From the IMG/VR virus record IMGVR_UViG_3300042731_009031, positions 1 to 33,328 of that record: DNA of 33,328 nucleotides. One strand, 5' to 3'. Below, in pieces: positions 21,389-29,320 of this stretch; position 1 is the stretch's first letter, and every line of letters begins with the position of its first letter. This DNA comes from a virus. A program made the position numbers and the translations under genes. The notes under the pieces were generated by a model. That model searched no databases, was not told the origin of the DNA, and saw only the letters and a list, made by a program, of their open reading frames with translations.

Positions 21389-21922
21389 ATGACTCGGATT
21401 ACGATTGGAATCGATCCCGACACGAAAGCCACGGGGATCGGCGTGCTGAAGAATGGGAAGCCGGAGTTCGCCGTCACTGCTGAGGCCTCGGGGCGACTGG
21501 CTTTTGATCGCGTGGAGGAAATGGGGTGTTCGCTACACAAGGTCTTGTTGGCATGCAAGGAGCGAATTGGTTCCCATCTGCTTCTTCGTGCTGAAATAGA
21601 AATAGCTATTGAATGGTTTTCCCTTCGTAAGCAAGATATTCAACAGGGCGTGGGCAAGTGCAACCGCATCATGGCACTTCAGGGTGTTGCAGGTTTAGCT
21701 TTTCAAGCAGCAAAAATAGTATTTCCAATGGTGCGAATCGTCCATGTCTATCCCTGTAATTGGAAAGGCACAGTGCCAAAGAAGATACACCAGAACAGGC
21801 TTCGCACCCATCTGAAGTCTGATCTACTTGACAACATGGAGCGAGATCTCGGTAAGACCAAGTTCTCGCACGTCCTCGACGGCCTGGGCCTTGCCCTGGC
21901 TCTCTACAAACAGAAAATATGA
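21389..21922 (+). CDS. RuvC-like Holliday junction resolvase (177 aa)
   Basis: ATG 21389 has GAAGGG upstream and lies right after the leader terminator. The motif GIDPDTKATGIGVL (Asp9) opens a RuvC/RNase H-like fold. A Glu in IAIEWF (Glu75) and HVLDGLGLALA (His161, Asp164) supply the usual acidic site. Length suits phage RuvC-type resolvases. It would cut branched DNA intermediates before packaging. It is transcribed from its own promoter, separate from the replication operon, suggesting different timing. The next gene starts in an ATGA overlap with its stop. Confidence 0.8.
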   Translation: MTRITIGIDPDTKATGIGVLKNGKPEFAVTAEASGRLAFDRVEEMGCSLHKVLLACKERIGSHLLLRAEIEIAIEWFSLRKQDIQQGVGKCNRIMALQGVAGLAFQAAKIVFPMVRIVHVYPCNWKGTVPKKIHQNRLRTHLKSDLLDNMERDLGKTKFSHVLDGLGLALALYKQKI

Positions 21923-22605
21923 CAATGCGCTCTACGATCCTGACCTGTGGGCTGGTCCTCCTCTTCCTCCTACCCGCTTGCTGCACTTCTTCTCTGCTCA
22001 CCTCCATCGGGATCGTAGAAGCGCCCTTCATTACCACCTCGCAGAACGTCTGGCTCTTGTCCAGTCCTCGCGGGAAAGAGGGGTCCGCGGTCCCCGTGTA
22101 TTGTGAGTGGGACGATACTCTTCAGCAATTCCGGGTGATTTTTCTCACTGCAGGGCATTGCACAAAAGAGTTCAATACCTATTCTGTGTTGGATGCCGCA
22201 GAGAAATGGGACCTCCGAGGAGGTATGATTCTGGAGACCCACGAAAAGCAGGATCTTTCACTTCTGGTTTTCTATGTAGACGTCCCTGTATTACCTTGTT
22301 CCTATACCTCTCGGATTCCTTCGTTCGGTCAGAAGGTCTACATTGCTGGTTACCCCTTGGCTCGTCGACTTCTGCTCACAGAGGGATTTATGGGCATTGC
22401 GGAAGATAAGAGTTCTGCTCTTGCAGTATTTGGAAATTCAGGCGGGGCTATTATGGATTCCCAGGGGCGGGTGTTTGGGATCGTGGTGGGTCTTGCTGGT
22501 TGTCGCTATGGCCCCGTCTACCACATGAGCCGGTTCGAGCCGCTGACTTCAGAAATTCTGGAGTGGATGCACGAGATCATAAACCGACCCGGATTACCCC
22601 TGTAG
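21919..22605 (+). CDS. Trypsin-like serine protease lipoprotein (228 aa)
   Basis: The start is an ATGA overlap with the resolvase gene. The N-terminus is a lipoprotein signal: a hydrophobic stretch ending in LPAC, so the mature protein would begin at Cys21 and be anchored to a membrane. The rest is a chymotrypsin-fold protease with LTAGHC (His80), QDLSLLVF (Asp112) and FGNSGGAI (Ser174) as catalytic triad. It overlaps the opposite-strand gene by 29 bases at its 3' end. A secreted, membrane-anchored protease is rare in phages. Roles in superinfection immunity or host-surface change are possible, all inference. Confidence 0.8.
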   Translation: MTMRSTILTCGLVLLFLLPACCTSSLLTSIGIVEAPFITTSQNVWLLSSPRGKEGSAVPVYCEWDDTLQQFRVIFLTAGHCTKEFNTYSVLDAAEKWDLRGGMILETHEKQDLSLLVFYVDVPVLPCSYTSRIPSFGQKVYIAGYPLARRLLLTEGFMGIAEDKSSALAVFGNSGGAIMDSQGRVFGIVVGLAGCRYGPVYHMSRFEPLTSEILEWMHEIINRPGLPL

Positions 22606-23119
22606 CGGTATCCTCTATATTCAGGGCTCCGTCTTCTCGGAGCCCATCCAAGATCCATTTTTCCAAGGAAGGCACGGCTACCTCCCGGGCCTGGCTGAGG
22701 AATCCCCGCATGCCTTTGGTGAAGAAGTGCTTGCCGGCGGCCGGGCCCACCCTCCGACGAATATGGATTTCGTTCCCTTCCAGGGCAGCATAGAACTGCC
22801 CTCGGGTCAGGCGCCGGGCATCTGCGTAACGCTTTGGGCGCCCCCCTCGGATGCGGGGATCTCGGGAGGGGTTCTTGAAAAACACCAGGCGCTTGGCTTT
22901 TTTGGGGCCGAAGCCCCGTCTTCCATCGTGATAGTAGACCGCCCAGTAGTGAGGAATGTGGACGATCCCAGTGGTAGTCTTGCTGCTGGTGTGTTCGACC
23001 CGCACCTCCAGGGCATCCCGCAAGGTGCGGGATTCAATTACAGACTTGGCCCGGCGCCGGGCCTTTTGCGCCAGGAGGAAGGCTATTTCAGCCCGAAGTT
23101 GAATAGCACTAAGCTGCAT
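22577..23119 (-). CDS. Probable virion protein downstream of the portal gene (180 aa)
   Basis: Its start overlaps the portal gene stop by 11 bases, so it is coupled to it. The product starts MQLSAIQLRAEIAFLLAQKA and has a beta-rich middle with IPHYWAVYYHDGRRGFGPKK and PSRDPRIRGGRPKRYA, both basic. The pattern is reminiscent of small tail-completion or gp10-type neck proteins, but I cannot name a family with confidence. No catalytic motif is seen. The gene ends 29 bases inside the protease gene on the other strand, so the two operons converge without a visible terminator. Confidence 0.55.
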   Translation of the reverse strand: MQLSAIQLRAEIAFLLAQKARRRAKSVIESRTLRDALEVRVEHTSSKTTTGIVHIPHYWAVYYHDGRRGFGPKKAKRLVFFKNPSRDPRIRGGRPKRYADARRLTRGQFYAALEGNEIHIRRRVGPAAGKHFFTKGMRGFLSQAREVAVPSLEKWILDGLREDGALNIEDTATGVIRVGL

Positions 23120-24578
23120 CCCGGAAGATTCCGTCCACCATTTTCACCAGGAACTCAGAGAGGATCTGCTTCTTGATCCCCTCATCCAGATCCCTCTCTT
23201 CCTCGGCCTGTTGAGGGAGCTGCTCCCGAGAGCGGTTGAGAGTATCCATCGGCTTCAACTTCTTCATCTGTTCAGCGATCTCGTCGACGATGGTTTTGAA
23301 TTTGAAGTCGCCCCGCTTGAGCTTGAGCTGGCCATTCAATTTCGTATCGCCCAGGGTATCGTCAAGGATGGCTTCGAGGGTCTCCTGCGCCGGCCCGATT
23401 ACAAGAGCTTGGAATGCAAGGATGGCGTTCGGGGTTTCATTCGTTGCACCAAGCTTTCCAGGAATTAAGATGCCTGCCAGGATTGGGGGGACACGGTGCG
23501 CCGACACGATGTTGAGGGCGAGCGTCTCCATCATACTCTTGAAGTAGTCCCCGTCCTCGGACCTCTCCATCGCCAGCTTTTCGAGCTGCACCGTCAGGTT
23601 GGGGTCGTCCAAGTTGACGGCCATCGACTTGTGAGTGTTGCCCAGACCGATGTTGCGGTCGATGGAGGCCTCGATCTCTGCCCATTCATCGTCGCCTACC
23701 TTTGCTCCAAGAAGAAAGAGCATGAACTCTGGCACGCCCCGGTTCAAGTGGAAGTCAAACTGGTGCTGCATCAGGGCCTGCACCAATTCGATGGAGGCCA
23801 CCGCGGACAGCCACGAGGGGTAACCATAATACCGGGAGAGTGAGGAAGCATCCATGATATGGATCAGTTCCGAGAACGATCTATCGTCGGAGGCATTTCC
23901 TCCTTGGTATCGGTAGGTGTTCCGCAGATCTCGAGCGTCTGACAACTTTGAGTTCGAGGTGGCCGCTTCTCCGGCACGGACCAGACCTCCAGCCCTGTCG
24001 GTTTCTCCGTAGTAGAAGTCCAGGCCATCCCCCCATGCAGCAAACCTCCGGTCGCCCGATTCGGTCGTCTGCTTGTAGTGCTTCTCGTAGAGGGAGTTCT
24101 CGATCACTACCGTGACCGAGTTCCCGGGGAGGAAATGCAATCCGAGGATCTCTGTGCGTGAGCGGTTCCAGACAACCTCGAGATAGCTATTGGCGATCTG
24201 GCAGAAGTCTTCAGCCAGCGCCTGCAGCACGCTCGACCAGCAGACCGAAGTGAGGGGGCCCAGCTCTTCTTTGACCTTGTCATTCTCATGGCCCAGCCCG
24301 ACGATGGCCTGCACTTTGGCCTCGATGCAGGTGCTGTGGTGCACGTTGTGGTTCTTGAAAGCAATCGTGCTGCGCATGTTGAAGGGGTGGTATTTCTCCC
24401 CTGTTTCCACCCGCTGATTGGACGATCCCCCCTCAGGCTCTTCCTTCTTCATCAGCAGCGAGAGATAGCTCGATTGGAAGTCGCCCGTGGAGACTTGGGG
24501 GAAGAGGTCTCGAGATTTTCGCGCAAAGTTTTTGATGTTGACCTGACACTTGCGCTTGGTCGGAGCCTGCACGGCCAT
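23109..24578 (-). CDS. Portal protein (489 aa)
   Basis: Start ATG (24578-24576) follows CAGGAG on the minus strand. The protein has the order of a phage portal: an N-terminal region with FNMRSTIAFKNHNVHHSTCI, a clip and stem part with ELIHIMDASSLSRYYGYPSW (portal-like ILHI...YG.P), and HRVPPILAGI with a helical C-terminus. Length suits portals of siphoviruses. It forms the head vertex ring through which DNA is packaged and to which the tail binds. Unusually, it lies opposite to the protease and capsid genes and is driven by its own arm of the symmetric promoter at 24634-24675. The exact family is not assigned. Confidence 0.75.
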   Translation of the reverse strand: MAVQAPTKRKCQVNIKNFARKSRDLFPQVSTGDFQSSYLSLLMKKEEPEGGSSNQRVETGEKYHPFNMRSTIAFKNHNVHHSTCIEAKVQAIVGLGHENDKVKEELGPLTSVCWSSVLQALAEDFCQIANSYLEVVWNRSRTEILGLHFLPGNSVTVVIENSLYEKHYKQTTESGDRRFAAWGDGLDFYYGETDRAGGLVRAGEAATSNSKLSDARDLRNTYRYQGGNASDDRSFSELIHIMDASSLSRYYGYPSWLSAVASIELVQALMQHQFDFHLNRGVPEFMLFLLGAKVGDDEWAEIEASIDRNIGLGNTHKSMAVNLDDPNLTVQLEKLAMERSEDGDYFKSMMETLALNIVSAHRVPPILAGILIPGKLGATNETPNAILAFQALVIGPAQETLEAILDDTLGDTKLNGQLKLKRGDFKFKTIVDEIAEQMKKLKPMDTLNRSREQLPQQAEEERDLDEGIKKQILSEFLVKMVDGIFRDAA

Positions 24579-24633
24579 ATTTTTTCTCCTGTATTGGATA
24601 CCAGCATCTAAAGGAGTGATTTTTCTGGTTTTT

Positions 24634-24675
24634 ATCATTGGCATTCTACCACCATTGATATAGAATGCCAAAGAT
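24634..24675. promoter_or_regulatory. Symmetric divergent promoter pair in an inverted repeat
   Basis: Two 15-base arms (24634-24648 and 24661-24675), with one mismatch, flank a 12-base spacer. On the plus strand TTGGCA (24638-24643) and TAGAAT (24661-24666) are 17 bases apart. By symmetry the minus strand has TTGGCA (24671-24666) and TAGAAT (24648-24643), also 17 apart. The -35 on one strand is therefore the -10 on the other, and the two start points face outward. It would drive the portal unit and the head operon from the same 34 bases. Both match sigma70 with one substitution per box. Confidence 0.7.
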
Positions 24676-24703
24676 ATTTTGGCCAAAAGCTCGGATACTA
24701 CAC

Positions 24704-25783
24704 ATGCCCAAAAAGCCGAAAGCACGCATTCTCCGTGGTCGGATTACGCACATTTCGCTCGTAGATCGCGGAGCCAACCAGATTGAAACCCTCTACAAGG
24801 CAGAGGATGATGGGTCGTTCGAGATCCACACCCTGATGGCCAAGTCCTCAGAAGAGGGCTTGCTGACTGCCCTGGTCTACCTGCCGGAACAGGTCGATGC
24901 CCATGGACACATTGCGTCCATGGAAGTCATCAAGAGCCTGTGCCATGACTACTTCTCCGAAGGAGGAGGCCAGATCGATGTTATGCACGATCTGGAAGAC
25001 ATCCAGGGGGGTGCTCACATCGCGGAATCCTTTATGGTTCAAAAGGGTGATCCTCGATTCGCAGGTATCAAGGATTACGATGGGAACGTAGTTGATCCCA
25101 CCGGGTCCTGGGGAGTCATCATCAAGCTCCAGGATGAGCGTCTGCGTGCGCTGTATCGCGAAGGACGCTTCAACGGCGTGAGCATGTTTGGAAAAGGCGT
25201 TCTTGCGCCAACCGAGCAGGTCACAAAGCAATTCCAGAACGCCCTGGCCGATCGGCTGGGCAGCCCCTCTCAAGGAGACGATTCGATGAACGAAGAGCAG
25301 ATGACCAAGTTGCTCGAGAAGTTTTTCCAGCCGATCAACAAGCGGCTGGAGAAGCTGGAGAAGCTGGAGAAGCCCGAGCCGAAGCCCGAGCCGGAACCGG
25401 TCCAGAAGTCCGAGCCCGAGATCAAGTTCGAGGGCGATCCGACCAGTGCTGAGGATCTGGCCAAGCACAAGGACAAGGTCTTCCAGGCGTCTTGCGATCT
25501 CAACACTCTCGAGGGCATCGAGAAGTGGGAGAAGTATCAGGCGGCCAAGGCCGAGCCCAAAGAGGTGAAAAAGGTCGAAGAGGTCGAGGAAAGCGAAGAG
25601 ATCAAGAAGGCTCTGGCCGACAAGGCTGGGCTGGAAAAGAAAATCGCCGATCTCCGAAAGGCCAGTTCCCAGAAGGGCGACGAGGTGCAGACCACCCTGT
25701 CCAAGGAAGAGCAGCTTCAGAAGGGCTTCGACCTTGGCAAGAGTATCGGCCAGAATTGGAACAAGAGCCTCGGTCGCGAGTAG
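24704..25783 (+). CDS. XkdF-type head protease with scaffold domain (359 aa)
   Basis: I choose ATG 24704, since the promoter start point (about 24673) lies after the alternative ATG at 24665. Residues 11-27 (RGRITHISLVDRGANQI) match the start of XkdF/S78_2 phage proteases. His95 in VMHD and Ser160 in GVSMFG fit the catalytic pair. Residues after 195 are a charged coiled-coil scaffold (KRLEKLEKLEK, then Lys/Pro/Glu-rich). An internal ATG with AAGGAG at 25272-25277 begins the scaffold alone. The protease trims the prohead and scaffold during capsid maturation. The gene is first in the rightward head operon. Confidence 0.75.
   Translation: MPKKPKARILRGRITHISLVDRGANQIETLYKAEDDGSFEIHTLMAKSSEEGLLTALVYLPEQVDAHGHIASMEVIKSLCHDYFSEGGGQIDVMHDLEDIQGGAHIAESFMVQKGDPRFAGIKDYDGNVVDPTGSWGVIIKLQDERLRALYREGRFNGVSMFGKGVLAPTEQVTKQFQNALADRLGSPSQGDDSMNEEQMTKLLEKFFQPINKRLEKLEKLEKPEPKPEPEPVQKSEPEIKFEGDPTSAEDLAKHKDKVFQASCDLNTLEGIEKWEKYQAAKAEPKEVKKVEEVEESEEIKKALADKAGLEKKIADLRKASSQKGDEVQTTLSKEEQLQKGFDLGKSIGQNWNKSLGRE
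25286..25783 (+). CDS. Nested scaffold protein from an internal start (165 aa)
   Basis: AAGGAG (25272-25277) lies eight bases before ATG 25286, in frame with the protease gene. The product starts MNEEQMTKLLEKFFQPINKR and is a highly charged coiled-coil rod, typical of head scaffold proteins. The arrangement matches the lambda C/Nu3 gene pair, where scaffold is made from a start inside the protease gene. It needs no transcript of its own and ends with the protease frame. Confidence 0.65.
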   Translation: MNEEQMTKLLEKFFQPINKRLEKLEKLEKPEPKPEPEPVQKSEPEIKFEGDPTSAEDLAKHKDKVFQASCDLNTLEGIEKWEKYQAAKAEPKEVKKVEEVEESEEIKKALADKAGLEKKIADLRKASSQKGDEVQTTLSKEEQLQKGFDLGKSIGQNWNKSLGRE

Positions 25784-25835
25784 TTCTTCGACCGCTTCAT
25801 GACAGAAAGAATCTCAAACTCAAAGGAGAATTAAT

Positions 25836-26606
25836 ATGGCGCTCGCCGACAATGAACTGTTCGCTTCCCGGAACTTCGCCGGCAGCATTCGGATGAAGGT
25901 AAAGGACAACAAGCCCGCCAAGTTTGCTGCCTCTGCCGGCGCCGAGCTACTTGTGCCTGGAACCCCCATTGCGTGGAATAGTTCCACGAAACTCTGGGTG
26001 CCCTACACCCAGCCGTCCGATGCGGCTGTTTACACCATTACGGATCAGAATGCCGGGACTGACGGCGGAACCTTCGATCTGTTCATCGACGGCCTGGCCG
26101 TTGTAGACATCGACTGGGATGAGCTGGTCGCCGACGTTCAGACCAAGATCAATGCAGTGCTGGCCGACGCAGGCAAGCCTTACACGGTGGCCTGCACCTG
26201 CACCGAAGTCGGTCTCGGTGTGGCCAGCGCCGTGCTGACCATCACTTTCTCGGAGAATGCTGGTGCTCCGACCGTGGCGATCAACACCGAGAAGATCACC
26301 GATGGCGGCGTGTCTGAGCCGGGCAACCTCGTGCTCGCAGCCTCCAATGCCGGAACCGCGCTGAACGACACGAACGTGATTGCGGCCTTCATCGCGCACG
26401 ATAGTGTGCAGCTCGATGCGGCTGACGAGGTTCTCGGTGTCATTATGTTGACTGGTGAGATTCACCGGGACGATGTGAACACCGCAGCCATTCGGGCTCT
26501 TCTTGCCGGCACCCCGTCCGAGAATGAGCTGGACACGGCCCTCAAGCAGGCCTCCCTGCGTGAGAAGGGTATCATCGTTCGCGGCCTGGCCTCGGTGGCC
26601 GGGTAG
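25836..26606 (+). CDS. Probable head decoration protein (256 aa)
   Basis: AAAGGAG precedes ATG 25836. The product is rich in Ala, Val, Thr and Gly, with many predicted beta strands. It has a C-terminal block AADEVLGVIMLTGEIHRDDV and EKGIIVRGLASV, which resembles phage head decoration or stabilising proteins. It lies between scaffold and major capsid protein, the usual place for decoration genes. No membrane segment is visible. The exact family is not assigned. The beta-rich insert in residues 70-170 is longer than in simple decoration proteins such as gpD. Confidence 0.6.
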   Translation: MALADNELFASRNFAGSIRMKVKDNKPAKFAASAGAELLVPGTPIAWNSSTKLWVPYTQPSDAAVYTITDQNAGTDGGTFDLFIDGLAVVDIDWDELVADVQTKINAVLADAGKPYTVACTCTEVGLGVASAVLTITFSENAGAPTVAINTEKITDGGVSEPGNLVLAASNAGTALNDTNVIAAFIAHDSVQLDAADEVLGVIMLTGEIHRDDVNTAAIRALLAGTPSENELDTALKQASLREKGIIVRGLASVAG

Positions 26607-26614
26607 TTGAGCCT

Positions 26615-26630
26615 GGGGGCCTCGGCCCCC
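26615..26630 (+). terminator. Hairpin without U-tract after the decoration gene
   Basis: GGGGGC (26615-26620) pairs with GCCCCC (26625-26630) around CTCG. No run of T follows, so it may protect the RNA or give partial termination to set the ratio of decoration to capsid protein. Confidence 0.45.
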
Positions 26631-26668
26631 TGCTCTCGCATAAACCTACAATCAAAGGAGAAAGAATC

Positions 26669-27727
26669 GTGGCTCAACTCCCCCAGGTCCTCGAGTATTA
26701 TTCCCTCACCGGCATGGTGAACGAGATGAAGACTCCTCAGGCTTTCCTGAAGAACCTTCTGTTTTCGGACACCGAAGAGCAGGGTGGTGAGAATATCGTT
26801 TACGGCGTTATCGAAGGCGGGCGCAATGTGGCGCCCTTCGTGAAGAAGAACGGCCAGGCCGTCATGAGCGGTGGATACACCGAAAAGGAAATCACCGTTG
26901 GCCCGCCCAATATTCGGATCAAGCGTCCGATCGAAGCAGCCGATGTGATCTTCCGCAGGCACGCAGCCGACACCATTTTCATCAGCTCCGGCAATGCCGA
27001 AGCCGCCCGGGATCGCGAGGTCGCCCGTCAGATGCAGCGTCTGAACGACGAGGTTGCCAATGCCGAGGAGTATCTCTGCTCCATGGCCATCCAGGGCACC
27101 ATTGACTACACGGACGCGGACAACGATCATTTCCAGATCACGTTTCCGAAGTCCGTGGGCAACACCATCACCCTGTCCGATTTCTGGGACCAGACCGGCG
27201 ACTGCGCCGAAACTGTGATGACCGTGCGTATGCGTATGCACGACCAGGTTTCCCTGCAGCCCACCCACTGCATTCTTGGCAGCGAGGCGGCTGTATCCTT
27301 CATCAAGAATGCCAGTGTTCGATCTCTCCTGGACGTCCGGAATCTGAACATTGGTAAGCTGGATCTTACCAGTGGGATTGCCGGCGCGGACAGCATGTTG
27401 CAGGGCGCCATGTATCTCGGCGCCATTTTCGGCATCCAGTTCTGGTCCTATCACCCGCAGGTCACGGTGAATGGTGTGGCGACGGACCTCATTCGTCCGA
27501 AGTATGCCGAGTTTGTGCATGCAAGTCCCATGGCTCAGAACAAGCTCTACTACGGAGCTATTTCTGATCTGGATGCCCTCGACAACAAACTGCTGGCCGC
27601 CAGGCGGTTCTCGAAGTCGAAGGTCCAGTGGGACCCCAGTATCCTGGAGATCCTCATCGCCTCCAGGCCGCTCCCCGTTCCGCGCCGGCCCGACTCCATC
27701 GTGAGCGTGAAAGTGGTCTCCGGATAA
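26669..27727 (+). CDS. Major capsid protein (352 aa)
   Basis: GTG 26669 follows AAAGGAG (26654-26660). The protein resembles lambda gpE-type capsid proteins: an N-terminal region with MKTPQAFLKNLLFSDTEEQ, an acidic/aromatic middle (PNIRIKRPIEAADVIF), and LQGAMYLGAIFGIQFWSYHP. A C-terminal part has KYAEFVHASPMAQNKLYYGA. Length and gene order (protease, decoration, capsid) fit. It forms the head shell. It is followed by a strong hairpin at 27748-27775 and then the first connector gene, so capsid mRNA may be made in excess. I assign it to the lambda-type HK97 fold by pattern, not by a search. Confidence 0.8.
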   Translation: MAQLPQVLEYYSLTGMVNEMKTPQAFLKNLLFSDTEEQGGENIVYGVIEGGRNVAPFVKKNGQAVMSGGYTEKEITVGPPNIRIKRPIEAADVIFRRHAADTIFISSGNAEAARDREVARQMQRLNDEVANAEEYLCSMAIQGTIDYTDADNDHFQITFPKSVGNTITLSDFWDQTGDCAETVMTVRMRMHDQVSLQPTHCILGSEAAVSFIKNASVRSLLDVRNLNIGKLDLTSGIAGADSMLQGAMYLGAIFGIQFWSYHPQVTVNGVATDLIRPKYAEFVHASPMAQNKLYYGAISDLDALDNKLLAARRFSKSKVQWDPSILEILIASRPLPVPRRPDSIVSVKVVSG

Positions 27728-27747
27728 GCCACTTTAAAAACCACCTC

Positions 27748-27775
27748 GAAGGGGGTGCTACCGGGCGCCCCCTTC
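27748..27775 (+). terminator. Stable hairpin after the capsid gene
   Basis: GAAGGGGG (27748-27755) pairs perfectly with CCCCCTTC (27768-27775) across a 12-base loop. No U-run follows, so it may act as a processing or partial termination site after the highly expressed capsid gene. Confidence 0.5.
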
Positions 27776-27810
27776 TGAACCTTAGACACAGAGAAAAAGG
27801 AGAAACACAA

Positions 27811-28296
27811 ATGTATCGAGTAGCAAAAGACTCCCCCACCAGCGTGAATTTCGGTCTCAGAACCTACCGGCCCGGGGAAGAAGTTCCCACGGAGGCCGTC
27901 GAGAAGGTGGACCCAAAAAACATCAAACTTCTCTTGGCCCAAGGCATCCTCGAGCAGGACGGCGTGCAGGTTCCCCAGGTGGTAGAGGCAACGAACCCTC
28001 CGCTGCCCTCCTCCCGGAAAACGGATGCTGGGGACGCCCCGGTCAAAATGCGGCCCAGTGAGTCTCCCGTGAGGCCGGCTGAGCTGGCTCAGGAGCTTAT
28101 CGAGGAGCGTGGCAACGACGGAGCCCCCCTCCGCACTGAAGCAGAGGTTCTCGCGGAGATGGAGGAGAAGATGGGCAAGAAGGCCGTCGAGGTGTTGAAC
28201 GACGAGCCCGAAGACGACGACGATGAAGAGCCAGACGACGAAGAACTCGACGAGCTGGAAGATGACCTCATCGACGATGAGGAAGACGAGGAGTAA
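27811..28296 (+). CDS. Acidic-tailed virion-associated protein (161 aa)
   Basis: AAAAAGGAG precedes ATG 27811. The first 60 residues form a compact domain (MYRVAKDSPTSVNFGLRTYR onward) and the C-terminal third is a long run of Asp and Glu. Such tails occur in phage proteins that mimic DNA or bind basic capsid regions. The place between capsid and connector genes suggests a head or head-tail connection role. I do not recognise a family. A role as head completion factor or DNA-mimic is possible but not shown. Confidence 0.6.
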   Translation: MYRVAKDSPTSVNFGLRTYRPGEEVPTEAVEKVDPKNIKLLLAQGILEQDGVQVPQVVEATNPPLPSSRKTDAGDAPVKMRPSESPVRPAELAQELIEERGNDGAPLRTEAEVLAEMEEKMGKKAVEVLNDEPEDDDDEEPDDEELDELEDDLIDDEEDEE

Positions 28297-28302
28297 TCTC
28301 CT

Positions 28303-28884
28303 ATGGCAGTAGCCCCCTATTTCGTGGCCGACCTGGACACCCTGAAGTCAAGCCTCCGCCTCACGAACCTGGACGGGACCGAGGATTCCTCGGCCATTCT
28401 TGACCGGGCCATCGAGTGGGCGCGAGGATATATCCTCCGCAAGCTGGGTGTCTCCGTCGCAGCTCAGTGGAAGGCCGTGGCCTACTCTGAGAACCCGACC
28501 ACGGAAGAGGGGGCTCTGCGAATGATCGCCAACCTCCTGGAGACCCGCCTGGTCTTGCTCGATCTTATTGACCGACTCCCCCACTTCTTCATGGATGACT
28601 CCGGCGGAACGATGGAGTCCTACAATGAGGACGCCACCTTCCGGAAGAAAAACTCCGAAGAGCGCAAGGAGCTACGCAAGCGCATTCAGGCTGAGGTCGA
28701 AGACTTCTTGGCCTTGCTTTCCGGTTCTCAGGAGCTGGGGAGTTCGTCCAGGATCAAGATCTATGACGGGGCAAACGAGAACGCCAACAGTTTGAAACCA
28801 GCACTGGGCGGATCTACTTTCTATCTGCCCCTGCCTTTCGATGGAAACTTCCGCAGCTCCGGACTGTTCCCTGGCCATGAGTAA
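28303..28884 (+). CDS. Head-tail connector protein (193 aa)
   Basis: ATG 28303 lies six bases after the previous stop, with GAGGAG in the end of that gene. The first half (MAVAPYFVADLDTLKSSLRL, then SSAILDRAIEWARGYILRKL) matches the helical pattern of gp6-like/DUF4054 head-tail connectors. The rest includes EEGALRMIANLLETRLVLLD, helical, and a variable end. Such adaptors attach to the portal and build the neck. Position and helix pattern support this, while the exact family is unverified. It overlaps the next gene by eight bases. Confidence 0.6.
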   Translation: MAVAPYFVADLDTLKSSLRLTNLDGTEDSSAILDRAIEWARGYILRKLGVSVAAQWKAVAYSENPTTEEGALRMIANLLETRLVLLDLIDRLPHFFMDDSGGTMESYNEDATFRKKNSEERKELRKRIQAEVEDFLALLSGSQELGSSSRIKIYDGANENANSLKPALGGSTFYLPLPFDGNFRSSGLFPGHE

Positions 28885-29308
28885 TTATTCTGACGCCATC
28901 CACAATGCCATCATCGCTCGTGTTCGAGCCACGACCTTCTACCAGGTCAGCTACTCGAAAACCTGGGTGCGCACAACCAGTGAGGTGACGACAGCGACCC
29001 CTGGCTCGATCTTTTGTCAGCCAGAAACATCATCGTTTCAGACCGCCGCCGAGGGGCGAAGAGCATACGAACGTGAACGAGGTGACTGGGTATGGATCTT
29101 GGATGTGATCTTCTCGAAGAAGGTCAACCTGGAGCCCCTAGAAGACTCGCTCAAAGACGACCCTATTGTGATTCCGAGGAGCGGAACTCTCACGCATCAG
29201 GTCATCGTGGACCTGGAGGATGCCACGTATGAAGTGCCTCCTCTTGGCCAAGGTGCATCAGGAACCCGGGCGCGGCTAAGGTTGATCGCAGCCCTATCAC
29301 CCAAATAA
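28877..29308 (+). CDS. Probable tail terminator or neck protein (143 aa)
   Basis: ATG 28877 overlaps the connector gene. The product starts MSNYSDAIHNAIIARVRATT and has an alpha/beta pattern with GDWVWILDVIFSKKVNLEPL and LTHQVIVDLEDATYEVPP. This fits small tail terminator (gpU-like) or neck proteins, which sit at the head-proximal end of the tail tube. The position just before the tail tube gene supports it. No distinctive motif is visible, so the call rests on context and length. Confidence 0.5.
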   Translation: MSNYSDAIHNAIIARVRATTFYQVSYSKTWVRTTSEVTTATPGSIFCQPETSSFQTAAEGRRAYERERGDWVWILDVIFSKKVNLEPLEDSLKDDPIVIPRSGTLTHQVIVDLEDATYEVPPLGQGASGTRARLRLIAALSPK

Positions 29309-29320
29309 GGAGCAAAAACT

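Noticed and set aside
24665-24703. Earlier ATG for the head protease
   Set aside because: It lies inside the promoter -10 box, upstream of the likely transcript start, and has no ribosome site.
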